A stretch of 37,603 bases of DNA, taken from the NCBI GenBank assembly GCA_000310025.1, contig FN648779.1:5828-43430 (forward strand). Reading direction: 5' to 3'. Every line of letters starts with the position of its first letter. Within the stretch, counting starts at the first letter, position 1. Below are positions 20,146 through 31,540 of the stretch, piece by piece. The position numbers were made by a program, and so were the translations under genes. This stretch comes from Ectocarpus siliculosus (lineage: Eukaryota > Sar > Phaeophyceae > Ectocarpales > Ectocarpaceae). The notes under the pieces were generated by a model. The model saw only the letters and a program-made list of their open reading frames with translations. It had not been told where the DNA came from and searched no databases.

Positions 20146-20960
20146 CTCGATGAGACTGATCCATTCGTCTGAGAGGAGAGCGACGGACTCGAGCATCACA
20201 GTACTGACGTCAGTAGCCGTCACACCGAGCGTGTTGAAGGTGGCATCGGCGTAGGACTCGTGAGTGTGGGTCATCTCGCCGTTGATGTAGACCTGTGTGG
20301 GGAAAAGTTCGCGAGGTATCAAAGATGAAACTTGCTTCGAGCGCCGCCTGTGGAAAACGCCCACGGAAGCCGCTTGGGATGGGAGGGCGTCAGAAGTGTG
20401 GGCACGATAGCGCGCTTCGAGGTGGGTTCCCAGCCCGCGGCGAACGTGCCATCGCCATTCACCTCAATCGCTAGGAGCGGTCAACACCTCCAAGCATTTC
20501 ATGTACACGTTACGAAATGCAGTCCTCATGGTGGCTCACAGTCGCACAAGTGTTGTTGGGGGCTACCAGTAACTAAAATAGAGGGCTTGTTGTTTCGGTG
20601 ATCTTCAGCCTGCTGGGTGTCGCCCTCACCTCTAGGGTACGGGTGCGCTCGTTTCCCTTCCAGAAGGCAACCTGGATGTCCACAATGGTCTGGGGTTCGG
20701 CAAAGGTGAACTCGATCTGGCACGGCCCTTCGTCATCCACGAGCTTCGTGGCGCACGACCACCTCGACTCGATCTCGGAGAAAATTCCATCACGGGTGTT
20801 GGCCGCCGTGCAGCCAAGGCCGCCGACCTCTCCGCACCCGTCGTCGCCGGGCCGCACGTCGTGGGCGGTAGATGATACGCCAACCTCGGTCTTGGTGCCC
20901 ACCTCAACAGCACCGTCGACCGTCGGCAGGGCCTCTGTCTCTTCCCAGGGGACAAATTCG
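20146..20960 (-). other. F5/8-type-C-like (discoidin-like) domain
   Basis: Covers the C-terminal part of exon 21132-20630 and exon 20292-20146. The order of a Ser-Arg-Trp-Ser start, an Ile-Glu-Phe-Thr-Phe strand, an Ile-Val-Asp-Ile-Gln-Val-Ala strand, a Thr-Leu-Glu-Val strand and a closing Trp-Ile-Ser-Leu-Ile-Glu strand resembles F5/8 type C / galactose-binding-like beta-sandwich domains. The assignment is by motif order only; an unrelated beta-sandwich is possible. Confidence 0.6.
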
Positions 20961-23900
20961 TACGACATTGGCTGGTCGTCGGTGCTGAAGTCATCGCTCC
21001 CAGTAGTTTCTTCGCCGAAGCAGGAGGCGTTCGGGTCTTTGCAGTTGAAGGTGCCGTGCTCGCTGCTGCAGGTGTAGTCGTCATTCCAAGCGCTCTCGCA
21101 CGTGCACTCGCAGCAGTCGCCGCCATCGTACGCTGAGGAACAGAAGGATAGTTCAACAGCGAGGGGGAATTACAAGGCAAAGAGGAGAAGGGGAAGCGGT
21201 CGCTGTTGGCTGGTTGAGCCTGATCCCTACGGAAATAGTTTGTTTGCATGCGGCAAATCTCGCATGCCAGTACAACACCGAAATGGGCGAGCGGAAGTAA
21301 TGGCATCGGCACCATCAACTTCAAACAAATAGACGCCCACAGAATCGCTTCCGCGCATTTGTTGCTAACATGCACAGATCAAAGAAAGAAGCAGAGAAAC
21401 ACAGAGGACAGAACGACAGAGGTTGTTTCTTGGCCAGTAGCGCTACATGCATAGCTTGGTCTTGAGACAACCAACGCGGGAAGGATACATGGGGCAGAGC
21501 GCCAACGACACCCCGTATTTTCCATGCATAGGCATTCGCTTGAGACGGCAACGCCTGCGATTTCTGGGAAGTGTCGAACGAGCTACACTACTTAATTCAC
21601 TGAAAACCCATCCGGACGCATCAAACAAGAAGGGATTCAGCCAGTTGGGCGAGCAATGTTGCTTGACAAGGTTGACTGTCGCGGCCTATTCTGCTTGGGA
21701 CAGCGCCTGCTCCAGCACGGTGGTGAACGTTTTCAAGAAGCAGCAAATCACCGCCTTCCGATACTACATAGAACCACGAGGCTTACCGCATAGCTCGTTG
21801 TTGTTCTCTTCGTCACACCAGCCATTCCCCATTACCCGTAGGTAGTCGCAGTTGTCGATCATATCCACGGTGACTGAATCGTCATCGACGCAGGGTGCTC
21901 CAGGGTCGATGCAGGCGAAGCCGCTCCTCCCACCGCACTTGTTGTTTGGCTTGTCGACAGGCACATGCGTAGCAATACGTTAGCCGGAAAAACGCGCGAA
22001 CACGTGCAAGAGATCGAGTAACAAAGCGCCAGGGACAGCGACGTCACCATCACGCCTGGCCGTACTACTGACACCACAAACCATAGCACCGGGATGGAAC
22101 ATCGGACGGGGTTTTGTCGACATGGAAGGCATACTACCACTGGGCGAAACGCCGCGAGGTGTTTGGCGGGCGGCACGAAGGGTACGTGCCACGCATCCAA
22201 GCAACGGAGCGTGAGGCTCGTTTACTCCGTGCTCCATTCCTTGCACTGACTGGTTTTCAAGCGGCTACATTGCTTTGCATGCTCCCGGAGACGGCTGTGA
22301 GGCGCTACCGTTGGCGACACAAGGTATCAGACCTCGCACCCCCTGGCCCGAATTTCAAAGCTCGGATAACTCCACAGCAGTAGCAACAGTGGCGGGGTCG
22401 AAAAACGGCAATGTTGGAACCATCTCGTTGAGAGCAGCCTCATGCCTTTCAAAGCGTTTCGCCTAGAATGGGCAAGGAGAAGAAATCATTCCCATACCTC
22501 GCACGTGCACTCGCAGCAGTCGCCGCCATCGTAAGCTGAGGATAGTTCGGGGCGGGGGGAGCATACGCAACACGAACGGTTGAGGAGAATTATTCTGTAA
22601 ACATCACATTACACCACACCATACCACACCACGCCCTCTCTGTCATTGGACAGCAGTGTTTCACGTACGTTACCGCCCGCGTGTCACAGTCGAATTCGGG
22701 CTTCCACGTTTTCTTGACATGGCTCTCGCCTTTCCATCATTTTCTTTCCGCCATTTGATTCCGCCTGGGTGGCAAAAATGATACAGGGCTTGCACCTTTC
22801 ATGGCCTGCTGGCAATATAGGCAAGACAATCTACCGTACACGAGAGCCATGAGCACGCACCGCAGGCTGCGTTGTTGTTGTCCATGTCACAGTAGCCGTC
22901 GCCCATACCGACAGCGTCGCAGCTCTCGTCGACATCGACAGTGATGTCGTCATCGTTGACGCAAGGGGCGCTGGGGTCGATGCAGGCGAACCCTTCGCCG
23001 CAGGCGACGTACAAGTCGTTGTCCCAGTCATCGTCCGTAGGTACCTGACGAGTGTGTTTCCAAGGCAACGAATGATAAGGGTTGGTGCGAAAAAATACCA
23101 TATCTGACCATTGGGACGGAGAATTAAGGAAGATACGTACCGAAAGAACGCCGATCGAACTCCTTTGGTAGACCTATTGCGGATTCCAAGGGCTTACCAG
23201 AAATATCGCGGCGAAGAAAACAAATGCTCGTGCAGATCCAGAGATGAGGTAATCGGGGCAGCCGATGAAAAGGTGGGGGCAAAGAGATATATGCGCTATC
23301 TACCAAGGACACGAAAAGGTGCTATAAGTTGGGGGCATGCGTAGTGGAAAGGTTGCTCACCTCGCATGTGCACTCGCAGCAGTCACCGCCATCGTAGCCT
23401 GCCGAATCAGGGGGCAGGGGCGAAAAAATGGGCATGAAAAACTTACAGGAGGATGGTGATGCCAAGAGGTTTGGTCGAATGACACCGATTGAGTCCCTGA
23501 CCTCCGAATTATATCTAAAATGCCGACGTGTGGACGGGAAGCCACGTCGGCTTCCGCACAAGTGCTCCACAGCCCAACGCAATCTCACCGCACAGTTCGT
23601 TGTTGTTCTCCTCGTCACACAATCCATCGCCCACACCTGACAACCGCCTGCCGTCAGTGGCGTCAAGCGCGTTATACGTCAAGGCAGCAAAAATGAACTT
23701 CAGGTTTATTCCAGTACTGGAGCGTAGCAACGAGCCGGCAACGCCTTGTTTGTCCGGATCCCAACTAACCACGGCAAATAAACGGCTGGACACGCGCCTG
23801 AACCGGGAAATCCGAAACTCATTCCGCGCGGGCTACATCTGAACATCTCATCATCATGGCGAACATGGGTTTGAGGGCTCAGCAAGGTCGAACAAAAAAA

Positions 23901-26900
23901 CACACACACACTTTTCAACCGCACTGAGACTGACGTATTTTCATTGGTCAGCCAGTCAGCGCGGTCGATGCTAAAAAACCACTCACACACACACATGTGG
24001 GAAACTCCGCAATCATATTGGAGACATATCGATGTCACGGCACGTACACCCATGCCACGCCGAACAACACATCGGCAGGGAAAAGCCATTCCCCAAAAAC
24101 CAGGCGTGTTCGTACAGATTTTCGAAGGTGGGGTGTCAGCGACAACATGTGGCAAAGCAGTAAAACTAGTGGAAGCATCACGCCCTTGGTTGTGCTGCTC
24201 GATGGACGTCTAAACGCAGCACTACATTGGAGACGCTCCTCGACGGCACCAAGAGGAAATTGTGCATAGACTCAATCGCGGTAGTTGCAGATTTGACGTA
24301 CCCGCACTCCTCCACCATCACAGCGGTGATATCGTCGTCAACACAGGGGGCCTCGGGGTCGATACAGGCGTCGAAAATGCTGCAAGTCCAGTCGATGTCG
24401 TCCGATGGGTTCTGGCACATGCGTGAGCAGAAACAGACAAAAGACTTGGTAATGGTTGAAGAAGGCGAACTGGAAGGGAGGGGTCAAGGCTAACATAGGC
24501 AGGACTCGTCCTAGCAATAGCAGCTGGAACTTGTGTTTTCAAATAATTCGCGAGGGCCGGCGGGGAGGGGGGGGGGACGTACTCATGTTTTGCATGCCTT
24601 AATTGTTGACCACGCGTCCTCGAGACGATGGAGCCTTGTTGTCACGGAGCATTAGCGAGGACATTAGGGGGGGGAGGAGTTACAGACGGATTTTCTCGGA
24701 CAACCAACGCCAGTAAGTGCAGAGCGTACAAGCGCTACGACAAAGTTTCAAGCCTCGTCTTGTTCAGCGGCTACTCGAGTATCTGTTTTCTTTCTGCAGA
24801 CCCTACTGCTACTGAAAGTGAAAACCTGTGCCTTCTTTGTGCATCACCACACATGTGCGAAGGCAGAACTGCAAACGTCTCTAGACTGAAGGGTTCTTCA
24901 GAATTGAGACGGCGTATGCCGAGCTGAGAAATGCACATATCTACCAAGGCCACAAAGGGTCCAAACCATACATTCTTCAGACCTCCCACGTGCTTTTCGA
25001 TTAACCTACCACACAAGTGCACTCGCAGCAGTCGCCGTCGTCGTAGCCTGAGGCAAGAAGGCACGCCAACGATCAAGCAGGGATGAGGGAATTTTTTGAT
25101 GTATACGCGTACGTCGAAGAACATCGGAAATGAATCGTATGCATAGGTTTACGGCTTCCTCTGGTTCAAGACCCGCGACCCATCGGAGTACAGCAAACCT
25201 CACACGTCCGGTTAACGGTATGAGACCAACCTGAAACTACATATCCGCTGACGAGATTTCCAACATGCAGTGAATACACAGCGCGCGTGGGGTGAGTGAT
25301 GCCGCCCTTCAAAGGCAAAGGAGGTGGGGGAAATGAAGGGGTCTCTATGCGCAAGGGGGCGCTGGAGCAGCAAGAGGGGCGTGTAGGTGAGGGAGCAAGA
25401 GCGAGAGAGAGGGAGGAAGAGAAAGAGAGAGAGAGCAAAGAGAGAGGGACACAAAGCAGGCCACCACTTCGTTAAAATCTGTCAAGCGGTTGTCTGACAC
25501 GGGTGCGCGTAGGTCGATGTGCTTGCGTACGTTCACGTGTGCAATAGATTTACATCCCATGGCCATATGAAACACTTACCGCATAACTCGTTGTTGTTAA
25601 CCTGGTCACACCAGCCGTCCCCCAAATCCCAAAAGTCGCACTCCTGCGAGGCTTCGACGGTGACACCGTCTTCGGCATAGCAGGGTGCGTCCGGGTCGAC
25701 GCAGGCAAACCCAGAGCCGTTTTTGGAGCAGATCCAGTGGTGGTCGCCGCCCTGTGGGTTCTGGTGTTGGAAGCGCGCGGCAAAGAGAGGACAAGTAAAT
25801 TCTCACAACCGCGGGGATCTCGGAATGAGAGAGAGGCGTGGGAGTGAGAGGTGAAGAGAGGAAATTCAGGGAACCCGCCTAGGACACCTTCCGTGTGCAT
25901 GCGTACCAAAAAGAGAGAAGGTATGTCTAGGAAAAATGGGTGAGAGAGGGGGGGATTGTTCGGCCTGAGAGATGGGAGGGGAAACGCCACATCGAGAGTA
26001 ACTATATTGACTGCCCCTTGTAATGCCTACGGGTAGTTCCAGCGCTTTTGGTGCTTCGGATGTGTACACCCGTGGACACGAAGAGAAAGAATATGGTCGA
26101 GGTCAGATTCAGATTGGTGGTAAAATAGGGGTGTGGAAGAAGGGCGAGGGGAGAGAATTCTACTGAGGATGGAGAAGCCACCTTCTTTAGTAGAATCCTT
26201 TCACGATTCACACTTTTTACAGTTCTCACCACGCATGTGCACTCGCAGCAGTCACCGCCGTCGTAGTCTGGGAGACACGGGACAAACAAGGACAGAATGG
26301 GGGAGAGGGCAGACGATAACTACCAGGGTCACACCTGACCTTGCCGTTGGGATGAGGTCGAGCAGGCTTGCATGCTATCCAAATTCTAGTCAACTTTGCA
26401 AGAGGAAGGGCATGTTTTTTCAACATCTTCACGTCTGGTGTTGAGCCACCACTGCCCACCGACCGCTTCATGAAAGGGCAGCCAACGTGAAAGGAAGGAA
26501 AACGGCGGCATGGACAGGGCAGGTACGGCGAGAGGGATTGCCAAGTACAAGGGGTTATTCGCCATGTTACCTCCAACCTCAATCCGAACCCATCCCTCCC
26601 CCTCACCACCGACTCACCGACTCACGCGTAATCGCTGACATTCTTCGCCCACATCTTTTCCCGCTACAGCCTAAATAGTGCCTGCTCTATATTCGAATTT
26701 TGTGCAACCCTCACGTCACTTTGGAGGGAATGTTGGGGAAACTAATGGGTCTAGTTCTCGTTTTGGTTTGGGGATGTCCTATGCATACAGCCGTCATCGC
26801 ACCCGTGACAGTTTCGTGGGAGATTGAGATTGGATGGGATAACAAAAGGAGATGCAGAAGATTGACTGATGGGTTGCGGACAGATATATAGGTAGGTAGG

Positions 26901-28258
26901 GGGGGGTGAGGGAGGGAGAGAAATAAAGAAAACGGCGAGAGAGACACATCGTAATAAATGCGGTCGTAGGAGAGATGAGCTTCTACACCATCAACGCCAT
27001 GGCCACCTGGCGGGTGCATGCGAACAGTGAGATGAAGGAAGGTGAAATGGAGACCAAGAACAGCAGCATGTATCGAGAGGTCACAAATTGAAAAGGTCAA
27101 GTTGTCGCACGGCTGATTTACTCTTATGGCGTGATCTTGTTGATTCTAACCCGAACGAAACCGTTGAAAAGTGTTTCGGGGGTGTGGTCGTGTCCACGAA
27201 ATCGAGCGAAACCTCCTTTCTTCACTGGATACTTTTTCCCGTTGGGTGTACTCGTTTCCAGGGCCAACGTACCGCACTCTGGATTGTTGTTCCCTTTTTC
27301 GCAGATACCGTCTCCGATAGCGCCAGCATGGGAACAGTTCGCCACCAATTCAATGGTAACGTCGTCATCGTCGACGCAAGAGGCGTCCGGGTCGATGCAG
27401 GCCATGTACTCTTTGTCGCATCTCCCAGAGTAGTAGTCGTCATCGCTTTGAGTCTGGAAAGGGTAGGGGCAGCAGAGTTTGAGCGGGCAGTCCATTTCTC
27501 AGCAAGGGCACTTCGAGTCGGGGGGGAAGGGTAGAGAGAGAGAGAAAACTATGGCCATGCTACATGGAACCCTCTGTCATGAGTATTTGAAACGTGGAAA
27601 CGCATCGGGCTTGCATCCGCCATGCAGTATGCCAGTACGAACGGGTGCGCTCGATTGGAAAATCAGACCGTGTCGAGGGCGGATGGGGCACACAAAACAT
27701 CACAGTCAACATCTCGAAAGAGAACAACGGGTGAAACCGATCTTACCTGGCAAGTGCACTCGCAGCAGTCACCGCCGTCGTAGCCTGCGAAAGCGGGGGC
27801 CAATGGGGGGACGACATCGAATGGCAACAGGAAACAAGAGGGAACGGACCTCAGGAAGATAGTGACGAGTCAGCTCGAACCCGATGCAACGAGGGTATTG
27901 TAGGAACGGTTCAGACTGTAGCTGGATGCTCGGGTCGTTGCGCCTTCAGCACGTACTAATCTAACCTAAGGGCGATTGCTCATCGCACAGCAGGGTTTGC
28001 AGCTATGACTACTACTCGCAGGAATGTGCGACAGGAGCTTTTATCACTCTTGAACAATATTTCCAAAGATGGGCACGTCACACCACCAGGAGGTACAGTA
28101 CACATACCGCATTCTGCGTTGTTGTTTGGCGGCGTGCAGTACCCGTCTCCGTAGAGAGCATCCCAGCAGCCCGAACTGCTCAACGAGTTGGCGGCGACAC
28201 TGGACAGGACGACCGCTGCACCGAGGACGCCCAGCAGGCGGCTGGAATGTTTTGTCAT
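20146..28258 (-). CDS. Secreted protein with six Lin-12/Notch repeats and an F5/8-type-C-like domain (14 exons, 3' end open)
   Basis: Exons on the minus strand: 28258-28108, 27784-27747, 27453-27273, 26267-26230, 25760-25580, 25047-25010, 24411-24302, 23647-23589, 23398-23361, 23044-22861, 22535-22498, 21949-21787, 21132-20630 and 20292-20146. All borders are GT-AG and all joins agree in phase, giving 1869 bases or 623 codons. The start Met opens a signal peptide (SRLLGVLGAAVVLSSVAANS). Six LNR modules follow, of the GDGxCDxxNNNxxCG plus YDGGDCCECTC type, each preceded by a spacer with CIDPxAPCVDDD. The last long exon reads ESRWSCATKLVDDEGPCQIE, then IVDIQVAFWKGNERTRTLE, and continues in exon 20292-20146 as VYINGEMTHTHESYADATFN, a discoidin/F5/8C-like fold. 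LNRs bind calcium, and F5/8C-like domains often bind glycans; an extracellular or matrix role is inference. The terminal exon is unresolved. No other gene sits within it; a decayed MITE lies in the intron between exons 11 and 12. Confidence 0.88.
22315..22440 (-). mobile_element. Decayed MITE copy related to the element at 34099-34316
   Basis: It shares CACCCCCTGG, a TTTCAAAGCTCGG-like block and GTTGGAACCATCTCGTTGAGAGC with the other element, in the opposite orientation (the latter matches the reverse complement of GACGAGACGGTTCCAAC there). It lies in an intron of the LNR gene. Right terminus not recognisable. Confidence 0.6.
25385..25452. repeat. GA-rich microsatellite in an intron
   Basis: GAGAGAGA-type stretch with few interruptions, in the intron between exons 5 and 6 of the LNR gene. 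On the coding (minus) strand it is pyrimidine-rich. Similar purine-rich patches occur at about 25820-25990 and 27525-27545. Confidence 0.7.
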
Positions 28259-29055
28259 GGCTACTACGCCACACCTCTCCAGGGAGTGTGGCCTGCTTGA
28301 CGAAAGCATCGCAGAGCGATTGAACTACACGGTCAGTTAACCTCGCAACCTTGTGAGGTGTGAGACCAGGCTTGGAATCTCAGCGTAGTCGCACGAACAG
28401 GAATATTAGGTGTTGTTGTCTCAGCGAAAGAAACCGTCCAATCTACAAATATTTGATCGCGCGTGTTGGGTAGCTGAACGATTACGCCATCCGTGGTCGC
28501 AAGCTAACTGCTGCACCTACAAAGGATGGTGCATACGACGAAAATAAATGAAACGCAGGACCAAGACGAATCAACACAAACGCGCTATCATCCTACAGAG
28601 GAAAGATACTTCATCAACAGTCAGACTACGCAAGAGTGATATGCCCGACAAAGGATCGAAGCGCAGAGCTTTGTCGACCCTCGAGCGACAGGCGAGGCCA
28701 AGCAAACTCGTCATCATGAGCGGACGTCCATGGAACGAACAGGGGACGACACCCCGTACGCCGCCGGCGTCGTGTCTGCGGTTTTCGACGGAAACGGTCA
28801 ACCGTAAAGCGAGAATCCCCAAAGGCTGGCACGAGGCGTTAGGCCTTGGTTTCACCGCCCTTGGATGTGGGGCGATCTGTAGACGGTTTGGAGACCTCAA
28901 CCCGTCGTAACTCTTAGTTGACTTTGTGAAGGGGATCTCCACCACGCCCTCTTCCAAGTGTTGGTTGATAGGAAAGCTGGAGGGCTTCAGGGATAACAAG
29001 GAATCCGACAACATCGAAATTCCACGCCCAGGATAGATCAGATTGTACAGATCGA
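28259..29055. other. Upstream region of the LNR gene; no supported gene
   Basis: It should hold the promoter and 5' UTR of the minus-strand LNR gene. Overlapping open frames on both strands at 28548-28910 (plus) and 28571-29104 (minus) have no motif or splice support. No clear TATA box is seen at the expected distance. Confidence 0.4.
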
Positions 29056-29084
29056 ACTGTGCATTGCTCTTTCGAAGGGTATGT

Positions 29085-29350
29085 CCCTCGTGATCGGTAT
29101 GCATACAACGCCCTGTACGTTGGCCTGTGTATGTTTGCCCGAGGTGATCTGGAAGACATGGGTGATCGAGTATGTTTCGCTTAATTGTGGTCTGAAGGAC
29201 AGTGATCGGGGTGTGCTCTTTCCCAGGTCATCTGAACGTCGTCGGTGATCGGGGTGAGTTCGGCCGAGGCGACCTGAAAGGCGTGTAGGTGATCGGGGTA
29301 CATGTTTGACCAAGGTAGTCTCAAGGACATCGGTGGGTGATCGGTGCACC
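29085..29350. repeat. GTGATCGGGG minisatellite, block 1
   Basis: Units of about 43-47 bases starting GTGATCGGGGT and continuing with a GCCCGAGGTGATCTGAAGGAC-like segment. Starts are near 29089, 29161, 29203, 29248, 29290 and 29338. Units are about 70-80% alike by eye. Confidence 0.75.
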
Positions 29351-30103
29351 GCATACAGAACGCCACAAAATAACATACCCACCACAGAATACCACACCCG
29401 GTTTTTGTAGTTTTAGTTTTCGATCTCAATCGAGGAGCCAAAACACCGCCCGGGTTACGCAAGATAGCACCCCCCTGAGGTCCCGTGTAATCAGAGAGCC
29501 CAAAAACTTTATTTCCACCTCGGTCAATATGACAGCGGTGGCCGCCGATCACAGCAAGGATGGTCACTGGTGTACTCCGAAGGACACCCTCTGAGCGCGG
29601 GGGAACCGCCCCGTACGGACACCTCTCCAACAGAACATGAACGTGCAGGGAGAACATAATACCGCTGCAACTTGTGCTGCCTCGGTAGCTGTTTCGACAG
29701 CAGCGGAGGGCAGGCTCGACCGATCAACCCGAGCAAGGTTTACCGTACGACTCGGGCGGTTTTATCGCCTCCACTGGCTGCCCCCCGCTTTACTACCAGC
29801 AGACTGCAACTTACGCTCGGCAGGAACTTCATTGTAGGCAAAAAGGTATCCGTGTTATCACCCCCGCTCAATACCACACACCCTGCAAGTGCCACAGCAG
29901 TTCTTGCAGGCAGTGGTATCACGTCCCCTGGGTATCGCACACCCGTCACGCTCCCGCGAGCTGCACTAAATACTATCACCCGGGGCCACACGAGATAACA
30001 CCCCACACAGAATACAACAACCGGCTGCTTCCGGTGATATTTTTTCCACGGAGTGTGTTTGATGGTGGTGTCGTACACGGTACGGCGGTGTCTCTGCCCA
30101 GGC
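29351..30103. other. No supported gene; two related short segments
   Basis: Segments at 29369-29405 and 29995-30030 share an AATACCAC/ACAGAATAC and ACCCGG or ACCGG pattern, so this stretch may be an insertion or duplication that split the minisatellite. No exon recognised. Confidence 0.35.
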
Positions 30104-30215
30104 TTGATCCGAAGGACAGACAGAGGTGACCGGGGTAACAAGTTGGCCCGAGACGATCTGAAGGACACATTCGGAGGTGATCGGGGCGTGTTTTTCCCGA
30201 GATGATCTACTGCGT
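30104..30215. repeat. GTGATCGGGG minisatellite, block 2
   Basis: Two or three more units of the family at 29085-29350 (GTGACCGGGGTAACAAG and GTGATCGGGGCGTG starts, with CCCGAGACGATCTGAAGGAC). The same orientation as block 1 suggests a single array interrupted by about 750 bases. Confidence 0.7.
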
Positions 30216-31165
30216 ACGGCAGGTGAGCTATAAATAGCCCATGATCTATCCCGGTGTAAAATTTTTCAAGAGGCCCCGTGTGAAGCATTGTCGCATAGAC
30301 TAAAAGTAGAGACCTCGCCACCGCTTACGAACCTCTTACTGTTGGCCGAGGCTCGTTTCATGTTACCACGGCCACTATATATAGGGTGTAGGGCTTCTTG
30401 ACTGAGCACCTACCTGTGGTTTCATGGCCAGGTTTTTTAGGCTTTTGAGTTCTTGAGGCTCATGTTCTTTAGGGCGCAACACGCCGATCGGATCGGGGGG
30501 TGTGCGCCTTTTTATGCATAGAAAGCAAACAAATCTACTCGTTCTTTATTATTACTACCGCTAACCGGCTGACCAATGAAAAGACGTCAGTCTCAGTGCG
30601 GGTGAAAACACAAAACACGTGTAAATGCCATGGACGGGAACCCCTTGAGCGGTAGGATGGGGGAGGCTAAGCTATTCTCCGGATCGAAGACAGGAACGGT
30701 AGCAACAGAAGGCTGTCACCTTGCACTCTAGTTCGTTCTGGAGTGCTTTCGCCTTCATATGCCTTCCTTCCACCGCCATTGTTCTCACTGACCGTCAAAC
30801 GGGTGTGTTGTGTGTTTTCGTCCTACAAGTATCGGCTCGGGGTTTGTTGCCAGTATTTGATGCTTTGCGTTGGTAAAAAAACAAGCCGACCAATCTGGCG
30901 TTGAAGCATGTACAGAGTGTACAGCACTCCCACGCTGCGTATGATTCAGGTTTTGAGAGGGAGTGACCCAACCATCTACAGAGTCTAGATGACCCACCAA
31001 GGACGGGAGGGCACGACAGTAGTCAGTGTCATTTTGAAGCAGGGGCATGAAGAATAATTGCCTAGCGGAAAATGGGAACATGCGCCACCCTGTACGGCTG
31101 TTGTTGTCGTCGCGGAACACTTTCTCACACGCTAAATTCTGCTGGTCTGCTGCTGATGTACGCTG
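30216..31165. other. No supported gene
   Basis: A TATATATAG stretch occurs at about 30373-30382, and a GGGCGCAACAC/GTGTGCGCC imperfect hairpin at about 30473-30511. Neither is tied to a gene. Open frame 30785-31279 on the minus strand has no recognisable content. Confidence 0.35.
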
Positions 31166-31540
31166 TACAGTAGTCGACCCCGCTTTAAGGACGCTCGTAG
31201 TAAGGAGAAACACCCCGACGACTTTTTTCCAGAACCGAGGGGGCCGACAGACAGTACAAATAAAGGGGGGTATATACAATTTCTATTCTGCGAACCTGTG
31301 GAGTGCTATGTTTGGTTCATCACACGCGCAACGATATAGAGCGTGGTCTGCTGCTGCTGCTGTTGGTACACATGAAGAGATTCCTACAGCCTACCGGAGG
31401 TTCCTCTGATACAAGCACCGGCAAGAAAACATGTATGTGGGGAACCAACGTGCAAGCACAAGTCTCTGCTGATCACAGCAGCAATCCACGAGTGCCCTTG
31501 CGGGCGGCCGATGCATGCCTTCTGCGGGCGAGGCATCGGG

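Larger units (their letters stand above)
21094..28170 (-). other. LNR module array (domain feature)
   Basis: The six modules: LNR1 exons 1-2 (GDGYCTPPNNNAECG), LNR2 exons 3-4 (GDGICEKGNNNPECG), LNR3 exons 5-6 (GDGWCDQVNNNELCG; YDDGDCC), LNR4 exons 7-9 (GDGLCDEENNNELCG, split by an extra phase-2 intron), LNR5 exons 10-11 (GDGYCDMDNNNAACG) and LNR6 exons 12-13 (GNGWCDEENNNELCG). In every module a phase-1 intron falls after the first base of the codon following the NNNxxC cysteine. In the first five modules the second half is a separate 38-base exon. LNR1 and LNR2 lack the usual Asp after the GDGxC cysteine. Confidence 0.9.

Noticed and set aside
19547-20254. 235-codon plus-strand frame
   Set aside because: Partly antisense to the exon 20292-20146 of the LNR gene, with no motif and no splice support.
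28548-29104. Overlapping 120- and 177-codon frames on opposite strands upstream of the LNR gene
   Set aside because: Neither has a recognisable domain or splice context; the region is more likely promoter and 5' flank.
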